Positions 1 to 7,228 of a stretch of DNA of 25,838 nucleotides are shown here, piece after piece (the stretch's first letter is position 1; each line of letters starts with the position of its first letter). The stretch covers positions 1-25,838 of the IMG/VR virus record IMGVR_UViG_3300003937_000323; one strand, 5' to 3'. The DNA is from a virus. Both the position numbers and the translations under genes were made by a program. The notes beneath the pieces are model-generated. The model was not told the origin of the DNA and searched no databases. It was given only the letters and a program-made list of their open reading frames with translations.

Positions 1-1029
1 CCCACTTGGTCTTGTAGTTCCTGTGTCAGTTATTTTAAATGCTGGTACAGATGTGTGTGCTGAAATTTGTAAAGCTGGCGCTTTATGTGTTGCCGCTGTT
101 AGACCAATTTCTGCAAGTAATGTTGATCCATTTGTCGCTAATACAATATCTATGCCTGTTGAATAAATTTCAAATTTACCATCAACAACGTCACAAGTAA
201 CACCAGCAACTGACAATCCATTAAGGACTGCTTTTAGATCAGCTAATGTAGTTCCTGCTCCAACATCTACTACTGTTCCGCCATTAAGATCAAAAGTAGC
301 GTTAGGAGTTAATGTTGGATTGCTTTCTGTTCCTGTTACTGTAGCGTGTGATTTAATCCAATCACTTGATCCTATTTGGACCCAAGCCCCACCAGTATTT
401 TTGTAATACGTTTTGTTTAAAGTTGTAGCGGCAACAACAGCATAATCACCTATTTTACCAACGGATGTTTTAGGTTCTCCTGTTGCTACGTTACCTACTA
501 GTTTTGTAATGTCTGTAATTACAGTTGGGATATAATTTGTAAAGCTCTGTCCACCAGTAACAGTAGCCGCGTTTCCATTCCATTCAAATATGCCCCATAG
601 TGTATTTTGTGTATCAAACCAATGCGTTCCATCTGCTGGATCTGCCGCAGGCTCTGTTGCTGAAGCAAGTAATTCACTTGTGTTTAAATCAGCTCTTGTT
701 ACATAAGCTCTGTTGCTTACACCTAAGTATGAGTAAGCCGCTTGTAAACCGTATTCGTTAAGTTCACTGCCATTGATTGGATTGTTATTTGTATCTGTAT
801 AAAACGTTGGATCTCCAAACGTTTCTGTTAATTCTCTTTGTGATGTTAGCAAGAATGGTGTTCCTGCTTGTTTTTGAGTTGTACCCGATGCTGTTCCTGT
901 TCCTGCACCATTCGTCTTATCTTGTGCAGACACAAAGAATATCATAGGTACTGTACCTGGTTCAGCTGGTGTATAGAAACTTTCGTCTATAACTTGAACT
1001 TGTACGCCTGGTGATACTAAATTAGCCAT
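1..1029 (-). CDS. gp18: Tail sheath protein gp18, N-terminal part (runs off left edge)
   Basis: Contractile tail sheath subunit of a T4-like myovirus, which polymerises around the tail tube and contracts on infection. The open frame runs from ATG at 1029 to the left edge (343 codons, no stop). It begins MANLVSPGVQVQVIDES, the usual start of T4-type sheath proteins in marine phages. It continues with SELNEYGLQAAYSYLGVSNRAY-type sequence around residues 85-110 (order of motifs seen directly), where the subunit shows the aromatic/Val-Thr-Arg-Ala-Asp segment typical of this family. From about residue 125 there is a Thr/Gly/Asn-rich stretch with TWFDT/WIKSHATV-like elements, probably an exposed inserted domain. 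A Shine-Dalgarno GGGAG lies 8 bases before the ATG, and a T4-type late promoter lies 41 bases upstream. Family assignment is from recognised sequence; the C-terminal, most conserved sheath domain is outside the window. Confidence 0.9.
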   Translation of the reverse strand, partial: MANLVSPGVQVQVIDESFYTPAEPGTVPMIFFVSAQDKTNGAGTGTASGTTQKQAGTPFLLTSQRELTETFGDPTFYTDTNNNPINGSELNEYGLQAAYSYLGVSNRAYVTRADLNTSELLASATEPAADPADGTHWFDTQNTLWGIFEWNGNAATVTGGQSFTNYIPTVITDITKLVGNVATGEPKTSVGKIGDYAVVAATTLNKTYYKNTGGAWVQIGSSDWIKSHATVTGTESNPTLTPNATFDLNGGTVVDVGAGTTLADLKAVLNGLSVAGVTCDVVDGKFEIYSTGIDIVLATNGSTLLAEIGLTAATHKAPALQISAHTSVPAFKITDTGTTRPSG

Positions 1030-1069
1030 TGTATGTTCTCCCGTTGGACATAAGTCATCTTATTGTAAG

Positions 1070-1077
1070 TATTTATA
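1070..1077 (-). promoter_or_regulatory. T4-type late promoter for gp18
   Basis: TATAAATA followed by C on the minus strand, identical to the T4 late -10 element recognised by gp55-type sigma with gp33/gp45. The transcript should start about 6 bases downstream (near 1064), giving a leader of about 34 bases that contains the GGGAG ribosome site before ATG 1029. Confidence 0.8.
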
Positions 1078-1146
1078 TGATTTCTCCAAAAACGCCTCGA
1101 AAGATACTGCAAATTAAGGTTCGAAAAGGGATTGAAAAAGGGGAGG

Positions 1147-1154
1147 TATAAATA
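1147..1154 (+). promoter_or_regulatory. T4-type late promoter abutting the HNH-like gene
   Basis: TATAAATACT on the plus strand, a perfect T4 late -10 element. It ends 5 bases before the ATG at 1160. With the usual 6-base distance to +1, the predicted start falls on the A of the ATG, so the mRNA would be leaderless. A GGGAGG at 1141-1146 lies upstream of the promoter element, would not be in that transcript, and is 13 bases from the ATG, too far for a normal Shine-Dalgarno. Confidence 0.7.
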
Positions 1155-1159
1155 CTAGC

Positions 1160-1498
1160 ATGAGACCTTTATGCAAATGCGGTAAAAAGCCGGTAGCACT
1201 TAATTATTATAAGAAAGGAGTTCCTTATTATAGAAGCCTTTGTGAGAACTGTGCCAAGCATGGTGGCAAACAACGTGGACCATCTAAGTATGAATTAGCT
1301 GGTTATGGTAAAAAGAATATTTGTGATAAGTGTTCGTTTCGTAGTAAACATAAAGAACAATTTCATGTTTATTATGTAGATGGGAATCTTAATAATGTTC
1401 GTACATCAAACTTAAAAACTGTTTGTGCAAATTGTAGTAAGATTTTATATAAAGATGGTATTACTTGGAAGCAAGGAGATTTAGTACCTGACTTTTAA
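1160..1498 (+). CDS. Small Cys-rich HNH-like protein with degenerate active site
   Basis: A 112-residue protein of a family I recognise from marine T4-like phages, often labelled HNH endonuclease. Four Cys pairs are visible: C5/C7, C28/C31, C55/C58 and C89/C92, suggesting two zinc sites. Residues 70-92 follow the HNH layout (VDGNLNN, then NLKTVCANC). However, the catalytic His pair is replaced by Y71-Y72, and the His usually after the last CxxC is S93, so nuclease activity is doubtful. H64 and H69 are nearby but not in the standard places. It may be a zinc-stabilised DNA-binding or structural relative of HNH proteins. It is a lone plus-strand gene, divergent from gp18, and its last 38 bases overlap the 3' end of the convergent dNMP kinase gene. 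The start is the only ATG that keeps the first Cys pair. Confidence 0.75.
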   Translation: MRPLCKCGKKPVALNYYKKGVPYYRSLCENCAKHGGKQRGPSKYELAGYGKKNICDKCSFRSKHKEQFHVYYVDGNLNNVRTSNLKTVCANCSKILYKDGITWKQGDLVPDF

Positions 1499-2054
1499 GT
1501 TCAGGGACGGTTCCATTATTGTTGATAATATGTTTGAATTTAGTTTGTGCCCAGGCCCATTCACTAGGATGTACATCTTTAGGTTCAACACCTAGTACTT
1601 TATATTCTGTAAACCAAGCTGGATCTTCGCCACGTTTAACACGCCAAACTTCACCACTAATTTCATACAGCATTTTAGCTTCATTTGGAAAACGTGTATC
1701 TGGTATAACATAGTTTATATCTGGATTATCTAGTATTTTCTTTTTAGTTAAACTAACCCATATACCGTCATAAAATCCATTACGCATACATTCTGTACCA
1801 AATTCTTGTAATACTAATCTTGGTGTAATTGTACGCCCTGTTTCAGCTGACCAATATGAATCTACTTGTTCACGCCATTCTCTGCTTTCAACAGTTTTGC
1901 CGTCAAGTAATTCACGGTCCCAACTAAACATTGTCGCAACGCTATCTTTTAACTTATCTGCAAATGAAATTTTATGGAAGTTATGTTCTTTAATTAAATA
2001 ATCCGCTATTGTATCTTTACCTGAGCTAATAAGCCCACAGATTCCAATTACCAT
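1461..2054 (-). CDS. Deoxynucleoside monophosphate kinase (T4 gene 1 type)
   Basis: Phosphorylates dNMPs to dNDPs for phage DNA synthesis (known role of the T4 gene 1 family). With the start I prefer (197 residues), the N-terminus is MVIGICGLISSGKDT, with a P-loop G7-x4-GKD at residues 7-14. The middle (LVLQEFGTECMRNGFYDGIWV) and the DTRFPNEA segment are typical of this family. An in-frame ATG at 2069 would add five residues. I chose 2054 because it has an AGGA Shine-Dalgarno 8 bases upstream, because the P-loop then sits at the usual place, and because the consensus promoter at 2081-2109 would start transcription near 2074, only about five bases before the outer ATG. It converges on and overlaps the HNH-like gene. 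It is a nucleotide-metabolism gene embedded among late virion genes but with its own early-type promoter. Confidence 0.88.
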   Translation of the reverse strand: MVIGICGLISSGKDTIADYLIKEHNFHKISFADKLKDSVATMFSWDRELLDGKTVESREWREQVDSYWSAETGRTITPRLVLQEFGTECMRNGFYDGIWVSLTKKKILDNPDINYVIPDTRFPNEAKMLYEISGEVWRVKRGEDPAWFTEYKVLGVEPKDVHPSEWAWAQTKFKHIINNNGTVPELKSQVLNLLASK

Positions 2055-2080
2055 TTGATCATTCCTCATATTAAGTGTAT

Positions 2081-2109
2081 ATTATACGGGAAATTTATGT
2101 AAATGTCAA
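2081..2109 (-). promoter_or_regulatory. Consensus sigma70-type (early) promoter for the dNMP kinase
   Basis: On the minus strand, TTGACA (2109-2104) and TATAAT (2086-2081) are separated by exactly 17 bases (2103-2087). Both hexamers match the bacterial housekeeping sigma consensus perfectly. Predicted transcription start is near 2074, about 20 bases before ATG 2054. This suits an early phage gene read by unmodified host RNA polymerase, in contrast to the late elements at the neighbouring virion genes. Confidence 0.85.
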
Positions 2110-2118
2110 GAGTTGATT

Positions 2119-2877
2119 TTAACCAATTGAGAAGCCGTATCCTTGACCGCCTGCAACTTGCAATTTAAGTTCTTCGTCAAGTGCTTGGATTTCGGCAATA
2201 GCTTCGGCTTTTAAAGCGTCACCATTTAATGATGTTCCACCTTGTGGTCCAGCTACTGTGGCAAATTTGCTTCTAGCTTCACCAAGCATATATTTACAAG
2301 TAGCGAGTGTATAGTCTTTTAACCATTGTATAGCCAAATAATCTTTTAATAATTCACTATCTGGACGATAGTTATAAGCATATAATAGTAATTCTTCTTG
2401 GGCTCTAGGACGTTGTAATATTACTAATTCTTTAGTAGTAGTATTCCATTTAAATTCAATAAAACTACCAAACATTCTTCCAACAAGTTCTTGGTATTGT
2501 GCGAATAATTCATAAGTTGCTAATCCACCCATATTTGTACTTGCTAATAGATAGGTATTTGTATAAGCTAAATTAAAAGGTTCAAATAATGTACCACCGT
2601 CGCCACCACCAGTACGTGATCCAATTGAGCGTCTATGTATACGTCTAACTTCAACTACTTCCTGTGGTAGAATATAACTATTCTGATCAATTACTGTAGC
2701 TAGAAACAAATACGATTCTTCAACAGAATTATCTGATCGTTGTCTAAATTTAGCAAGTGCTTTTTTAAGGGCTTCTTCATAATGAGCTGGGTCTAGCTCA
2801 ACATCAACCATACCCCCACCTAATGATAGGTTTACATAGTCAAATACTTCTTGTTTTTGTGTAGCTAATTCGCTCAT
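2119..2877 (-). CDS. gp13: Neck protein gp13
   Basis: Neck (head-completion) protein that forms, with gp14, the collar through which the tail joins the capsid in T4-like phages. Recognised from conserved segments such as LDPAHYEEALKKALAKFRQR, then SDNSVEESYLFL, and FIEFKWNTTTKELVILQRPR. Length is 252 residues from the start chosen here, against about 309 in T4. An upstream in-frame ATG at 2916 would add 13 residues. It lies upstream of the late promoter element at 2897-2904, so it would not be in that transcript, and ATG 2877 has a GGAGAG ribosome site 8 bases away. It is transcribed away from gp14, whereas in T4 genes 13, 14 and 15 run in the same direction. Confidence 0.87.
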   Translation of the reverse strand: MSELATQKQEVFDYVNLSLGGGMVDVELDPAHYEEALKKALAKFRQRSDNSVEESYLFLATVIDQNSYILPQEVVEVRRIHRRSIGSRTGGGDGGTLFEPFNLAYTNTYLLASTNMGGLATYELFAQYQELVGRMFGSFIEFKWNTTTKELVILQRPRAQEELLLYAYNYRPDSELLKDYLAIQWLKDYTLATCKYMLGEARSKFATVAGPQGGTSLNGDALKAEAIAEIQALDEELKLQVAGGQGYGFSIG

Positions 2878-2896
2878 GTTGTATGCTCTCCATATG

Positions 2897-2904
2897 TATT
2901 TATC
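2897..2904 (-). promoter_or_regulatory. T4-type late promoter for gp13
   Basis: GATAAATA followed by C on the minus strand (one mismatch to TATAAATA). A start 6 bases downstream (near 2891) coincides with the first G of the GGAGAG ribosome site, so the leader would be only about 14 bases. The same composite, GATAAATACRTATGGAG, precedes the 339-residue gene at 21506. Confidence 0.7.
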
Positions 2905-2918
2905 GGGAAGCGCCATCG

Positions 2919-2926
2919 AATAAATA
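2919..2926 (+). promoter_or_regulatory. T4-type late promoter for gp14
   Basis: AATAAATACT on the plus strand (one mismatch to TATAAATA), 14 bases from the divergent gp13 element. It ends 8 bases before ATG 2935, so the predicted start is near 2932 and the leader about 3 bases. No Shine-Dalgarno is visible. This is the likely late promoter for the plus-strand block starting with gp14. Confidence 0.6.
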
Positions 2927-2934
2927 CTGTTACG

Positions 2935-4092
2935 ATGCCTAGACTCACACTATATAAACCAGAACGCGGTAATGATTATGTCTTTTTAGATAGACACATT
3001 GGCGAAATGTTCCAAGTTGGTGGAACTGACGTATTTGTTCACAAATATTTAGGACCACAAAATCCTGATGAAGCTGATGCTACGGCTGATGAACCACGTT
3101 ATGATGCTGTAAAAGAGACAAATATACAGGATATGTTATTCCTTGAAAACAGGGATAGAAAATATGATCCTGACATTTACCAGATGCGAGGAATTTACAA
3201 TGTGCAAGATATTGACTTTGATATGAGTCAATTTGGTTTATTCCTACAAAATGATACATTAATGATGACTATACATATTAATGATAGTGTAAAAACGTTA
3301 GGTAGAAAAATTATGTCAGGTGATGTAATAGAGTTACCTCATTTAAAAGACGAACACGCACTTAATGATTATCAAGTTGCACTAAAGCGTTTTTATGTAG
3401 TTGAAGATGTTAATAGGGCGGCTGAAGGATTTAGTCAAACTTGGTTTCCGCATTTATATCGTATAAAATTAAAACAAATAGTAGATAGTCAAGAATTTAA
3501 AGAAATACTTGATTTACCAGCAGAGGAAGGTTCATCGGATACATTACGAGATGTGTTATCAACATATGAACAAGAAATGCAAATTAACAATGCAGTTGTT
3601 CAACAAGCTGAAGCTGATGCACCTAAGTCTGGTTATGAAACAAAACAGTTGTATACATTACAGGTTGACGAAGCAGGTAAACCAGAACTTGTTACAACAG
3701 ATATTGATACCTTAGATGCGTCGCAGGCAACTCTATTAGCAGACAGAGTTAATCAAACACCTGAACGAAGTGGGTATGATGGTTACTTACTTGGAGATGG
3801 TATTGCTCCTAACGGTGAAGCATTTGGTCACGGTATTGGTTTTCCAACAATTAGTATTAAAGGTGATTACTTTTTACGAACAGACTTTTTACCTAATAGA
3901 TTATTTAGGTATGATTCAAAAAGGTGGATTAAAATGGAAGATGCAGTACGTATGACATTAACAAATACAGACACAAGAGCTACACAAAAAGGTACGTTTA
4001 TTAATAATACAAAAACAGATACAATTGGAACTGAAACTGTTCAAGAACGACAACCTCTATCCAAAGCACTTAAACCAAAGGCAGATAATTAA
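2935..4092 (+). CDS. gp14: Neck protein gp14
   Basis: Second neck protein of T4-like phages, partner of gp13 in head completion and tail joining. Recognised from the N-terminal segment NDYVFLDRHIGEMFQVGG, then DVFVHKYLGP, and the middle IYNVQDIDFDMSQFGLFLQN region. Its length is 385 residues, longer than T4 gp14 (about 256). The extra length lies mainly after residue 190, in a Gln/Glu/Ala-rich stretch (about 190-240) followed by a Gly/Pro-rich segment (YLLGDGIAPNGEAFGHG). The stop shares one base with the ATG of gp15 (TAATG), so the two are translationally coupled. The first ATG was kept because the conserved domain begins within about 12 residues of it. The near-absence of a leader is unusual. 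Confidence 0.88.
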   Translation: MPRLTLYKPERGNDYVFLDRHIGEMFQVGGTDVFVHKYLGPQNPDEADATADEPRYDAVKETNIQDMLFLENRDRKYDPDIYQMRGIYNVQDIDFDMSQFGLFLQNDTLMMTIHINDSVKTLGRKIMSGDVIELPHLKDEHALNDYQVALKRFYVVEDVNRAAEGFSQTWFPHLYRIKLKQIVDSQEFKEILDLPAEEGSSDTLRDVLSTYEQEMQINNAVVQQAEADAPKSGYETKQLYTLQVDEAGKPELVTTDIDTLDASQATLLADRVNQTPERSGYDGYLLGDGIAPNGEAFGHGIGFPTISIKGDYFLRTDFLPNRLFRYDSKRWIKMEDAVRMTLTNTDTRATQKGTFINNTKTDTIGTETVQERQPLSKALKPKADN

Positions 4093-5525
4093 TGCAACAT
4101 TTTTATGACGGACAAATAAGACGTTACATTACTCAACTTATACGGTTGTTTAGTAACTTCTCTTACAAAGATGGTAAGGGTAACTTAACACAAATACCTG
4201 TAATGTACGGTGATATTACCCGTCAGGTTGGTCATATTATACGTGATAATAGCGAAAATAAGATACCTAGTGCTCCTAGAATCTCTGTTTATGTTACAGG
4301 ATTGGCTATGGATAGAACTAGAACAGCTGATGCAACGTATGTAGGAAAAATACATTTACGAGAACGTGCATATGATAGTTCAAATGAAGAATATTTAAAT
4401 ACACAAGGACAAAATTATACAGTAGAACGTTTAATGCCTACTCCTTTTAACTTAGATGTTAATGTAGATATTTGGTCAACAAATACAGAACAAAAATTAC
4501 AAATAATAGAACAAATATTAACATTGTTTAATCCAAGTTTAGAAATTCAAACAACTGATAATTATATTGATTGGACAAGTTTAAGTGTAGTGAATTTAGA
4601 AAATATTCAATTCTCTACTAGAAGTATTCCTATAGGCACAGAAAGCGAAATTGATGTTGGTCAGTTAACGTTCCAAACGCCTATTTGGCTTTCGCCTCCG
4701 GCTAAAGTTAAAAAGTTAGGTGTTATAACAGCTATTGTAATGAGCATCTTTGATGAAACTAAAGGAACAATTGATTTAGGTGATTCACAACCTGAACTTA
4801 AAGCACATGATGATAGCGAATCACAAGATCTTAAAGGTGACCCGGTGACTGGAAAAAGTTTTAAAACTGATACTGTAGCATTAGCAATTACTACATATAA
4901 AGATTATGATGCAATAGTAACTAATAATATTGTGGTACTGGGTGATAAAGGTATTGCTGGTGAAATTAACTGGCGTACAGTTTTAGAATCGTTGCCTGGA
5001 GAATACATAGCTGGATTAAGTAAGATTTATTTAAACAGATTAGATTTAGGTAGTGTTATAGGAACTATTGCACTTAATGATTTAGATGAAACCCAACTAA
5101 TTGTAAACTGGGATACCGATACTATTCCAACTAATTCTATATTTGTAGGACCGGCAATTACTAAAGGTACAATTGATTATATTATTGACCCAACAAGAAC
5201 CAATCCAACAGACCTTAAACAAAGTGGTATTAGAGTTTTATTACTAGGTGATATTGGTGCTGATATTAATACTGATGGTGCAGATGCTTGGAAAGATACT
5301 AGCGGTAACGATTTAGTTGCATCAACAAATGATATAATTGAATGGGACAATAATGCTTGGACTATAGTATTCAATGCAAGTGAAAATGATGGGTCTGATT
5401 CAACTGTAGATATTAAATATGCAACCAACCTTAATACCGGCATCCAATATAAATGGGACGGGACAGCATGGACATTAAGCTTCGAGGGTGAATACCGAAA
5501 AGGCACTTGGCGTCTAGCACTTTAG
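4092..5525 (+). CDS. gp15: Tail sheath stabilizer and completion protein gp15
   Basis: Caps the top of the contractile tail and joins it to the neck (known T4 gp15 role). Residues 1-210 are clearly the gp15 domain (MQHFYDGQIRRYITQLIRLF at the N-terminus; DITRQVGHIIRDN; VERLMPTPFNLDVNVDIWS; FQTPIWLSPPAKVKK). The full length of 477 residues far exceeds T4 gp15 (about 272). From about residue 240 there is an extra region rich in Asp/Thr/Gly, ending with two WDNNAWT / WDGTAWT-type motifs before KGTWRLAL. The extension looks like an added beta-rich domain, possibly exposed at the neck. Coupled to gp14 by a one-base overlap, with AAAGG about 10 bases before the ATG. Followed after 13 bases by a non-virion gene, the Nudix hydrolase. 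Confidence 0.9.
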   Translation: MQHFYDGQIRRYITQLIRLFSNFSYKDGKGNLTQIPVMYGDITRQVGHIIRDNSENKIPSAPRISVYVTGLAMDRTRTADATYVGKIHLRERAYDSSNEEYLNTQGQNYTVERLMPTPFNLDVNVDIWSTNTEQKLQIIEQILTLFNPSLEIQTTDNYIDWTSLSVVNLENIQFSTRSIPIGTESEIDVGQLTFQTPIWLSPPAKVKKLGVITAIVMSIFDETKGTIDLGDSQPELKAHDDSESQDLKGDPVTGKSFKTDTVALAITTYKDYDAIVTNNIVVLGDKGIAGEINWRTVLESLPGEYIAGLSKIYLNRLDLGSVIGTIALNDLDETQLIVNWDTDTIPTNSIFVGPAITKGTIDYIIDPTRTNPTDLKQSGIRVLLLGDIGADINTDGADAWKDTSGNDLVASTNDIIEWDNNAWTIVFNASENDGSDSTVDIKYATNLNTGIQYKWDGTAWTLSFEGEYRKGTWRLAL

Positions 5526-5531
5526 CATAAT

Positions 5532-5548
5532 TATTAGTATGACTAATA
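5532..5548 (+). other. Inverted repeat with the Nudix start codon in the loop
   Basis: TATTAGT at 5532-5538, ATG at 5539-5541, then ACTAATA at 5542-5548: a perfect 7-base inverted repeat whose 3-base loop is the start codon of the Nudix gene. It is AT-rich with one G-C pair, so a hairpin would be weak. No Shine-Dalgarno is visible upstream. Confidence 0.4.
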
Positions 5549-5982
5549 TAATATGTAGTGGTGCTCTCTTTTACACATTAGATACACAAAGATTTTTATT
5601 TTTACATAGAGTCCAAAGCAAACAAAATAACGTTTGGGGCCTTGTTGGTGGTACTAATGAAAGTGAAGAGATTCCATTTCAAGCATTACAACGTGAAATT
5701 AAAGAAGAAATTGGTTCTATACCCGATATAATAAAGTCTATTCCATTAGAAACATTTGTTAGTAGAGATGATAAATTTAATTTCCATACATATCTTTGTG
5801 TAATAAAAACTGAATTTATTCCAAAATTAAATGAAGAGCATAATGGATTTGCTTGGGTAAGTTTTAATAATTGGCCGAAACCATTACACCAAGGTTTACG
5901 TAATACATTACAAAATAAAGCAAATTTAACAAAATTAGAAACAGTATTTAAATTAATATCTTTAATGGAAAAACATGATTAA
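5539..5982 (+). CDS. Nudix hydrolase (GDP-mannose mannosyl hydrolase-like)
   Basis: A 147-residue Nudix-fold hydrolase, cleaving a nucleoside diphosphate linked to another group. The Nudix box is complete: G38-x5-E44-x7-R52-E53-x2-E56-E57-x-G59. The last box position is Ser instead of a hydrophobic residue. The flanking FLHRVQSKQNNVWGLVGG and the later FAWVSFNNWPKPLHQG resemble Nudix enzymes that act on nucleotide sugars, which fits the sugar genes downstream, but the substrate cannot be read from sequence. It starts 13 bases after gp15 and its last 8 bases overlap hldE. It is probably co-transcribed with both. An alternative role is clean-up of damaged or signalling nucleotides. Confidence 0.8.
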   Translation: MTNIICSGALFYTLDTQRFLFLHRVQSKQNNVWGLVGGTNESEEIPFQALQREIKEEIGSIPDIIKSIPLETFVSRDDKFNFHTYLCVIKTEFIPKLNEEHNGFAWVSFNNWPKPLHQGLRNTLQNKANLTKLETVFKLISLMEKHD

Positions 5983-7228
5983 GGTATATGGTGATATAAT
6001 GCTAGACCGTTGGATTATCGGTAAAGCTGATAGAGTATCGCCCGAAGCTGATGTTTTAATTTTGAATGAACATCATCAAACATTTAATTTAGGTGGCGCG
6101 GCTAATTTAGCAATTAATCTAAAAAATATTAATGTTGATATAGAGTTATATGGAGCAATAGGTACAGACAAAGAAGGTATTAAGGTTCTTAAGTTATTAG
6201 AGAATACTGATGTAATTGTTAATTTAGCTAGTGATTTAAAAATAACAACTACCAAAACAAGACTTGTAGGGAATTCAGGACAACATCTTTTGCGTTGGGA
6301 TAGAGAAGAAGTTTATTATGGGCTTGATGCAATTGATAGATTAAAAGAAAATGTTTATGCTAACGATATTGTTATTATTAGTGACTATAATAAAGGAACA
6401 GTTAGTGAAGATACTATTGAAGACTTATTAAGTATAGCAGATATAAAATTATTTGTTGATCCTAAACAAGATGCACGTTTTTATGATGGTGCATTTTTAG
6501 TTAAGCCAAACATGAAAGAATATGAATCATGGAATGGCAAGTATAATAAAACTTATGCATTAGAATATATGCGTGACCATAATTGGACGTGGTTAATTGT
6601 AACTGCTGGTGCAAACGGTATTCATGTTTTAAATAAAAATGGCGATTATAATTATTTTAAAGAAGATACAAAAGAAGTATCAGATGTTACAGGTGCAGGA
6701 GATATAGTTTTAGCAGTTATAGTTTATGCTTATAATAAAGGATTAAGTATTCCTTCTGCCTGTGAACTTGCTTGTTATGCCGCCACTCGTAGTGTAGAAA
6801 AACGAGGAGTTGTTCCAGTAACATTAGATGATTTGGATAGAGGTATTGTATGGACTAATGGTGTGTTTGATATACTACATACTGGTCATTTAAAGCTTCT
6901 TAGACACGCACACAAGCTAGGTAAACGTCTTGTGGTGGGTGTTAATAGTGATGCAAGTGTTAGACGTCTTAAGGGCGAAAATAGACCTATTAATAATGAA
7001 CTTAAAAGAAAAGAAACATTAGAGGAATTAGGGTTTATAGATGAGGTTATAATATTTGACGAAGATACTCCAATAGATACTATTAAAAAAATTAAACCAA
7101 ATATTATTGTAAAAGGTGATGACTATACCGTAGAAACAACTGTAGGAAATGAGATGGCAAAGGTCGTTATATTTCCTAGAGTAGAAGGACATTCTACAAC
7201 AGACTTAATAAAGAAAATTAAACAATGA
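5975..7228 (+). CDS. hldE: Bifunctional heptose-7-phosphate kinase / heptose-1-phosphate adenylyltransferase
   Basis: HldE (RfaE) makes D-glycero-beta-D-manno-heptose 1,7-bisphosphate and later ADP-heptose. The two domains are in the usual order. Residues 1-280 are a PfkB/ribokinase-type kinase, with GDIMLDR at 6-12, LGGAANLAINL at 39-49, and the catalytic VTGAGD at 238-243 with D243. Residues 291-417 are a cytidylyltransferase-like domain, with TNGVFDILHTGH at 294-305 including HxGH, and VNSDASVRRLKG at 323-334. It is 417 residues against 477 in E. coli, mainly because the inter-domain linker is short. All visible catalytic motifs are intact. It overlaps the Nudix gene by 8 bases and shares ATGA with the next gene. 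A related hexose or heptose substrate is possible, but the paired hldD downstream favours ADP-heptose. Confidence 0.93.
   Translation: MIKVYGDIMLDRWIIGKADRVSPEADVLILNEHHQTFNLGGAANLAINLKNINVDIELYGAIGTDKEGIKVLKLLENTDVIVNLASDLKITTTKTRLVGNSGQHLLRWDREEVYYGLDAIDRLKENVYANDIVIISDYNKGTVSEDTIEDLLSIADIKLFVDPKQDARFYDGAFLVKPNMKEYESWNGKYNKTYALEYMRDHNWTWLIVTAGANGIHVLNKNGDYNYFKEDTKEVSDVTGAGDIVLAVIVYAYNKGLSIPSACELACYAATRSVEKRGVVPVTLDDLDRGIVWTNGVFDILHTGHLKLLRHAHKLGKRLVVGVNSDASVRRLKGENRPINNELKRKETLEELGFIDEVIIFDEDTPIDTIKKIKPNIIVKGDDYTVETTVGNEMAKVVIFPRVEGHSTTDLIKKIKQ

Noticed and set aside
3509-3955. Two short out-of-frame open frames inside gp14
   Set aside because: Same-strand shadows of gp14 with unnatural Met/Leu/Gln-rich composition.
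5177-5506. 109-codon minus-strand open frame inside gp15
   Set aside because: It lies wholly antisense to a strongly recognised gene, has no ribosome site, and its product resembles no known family.
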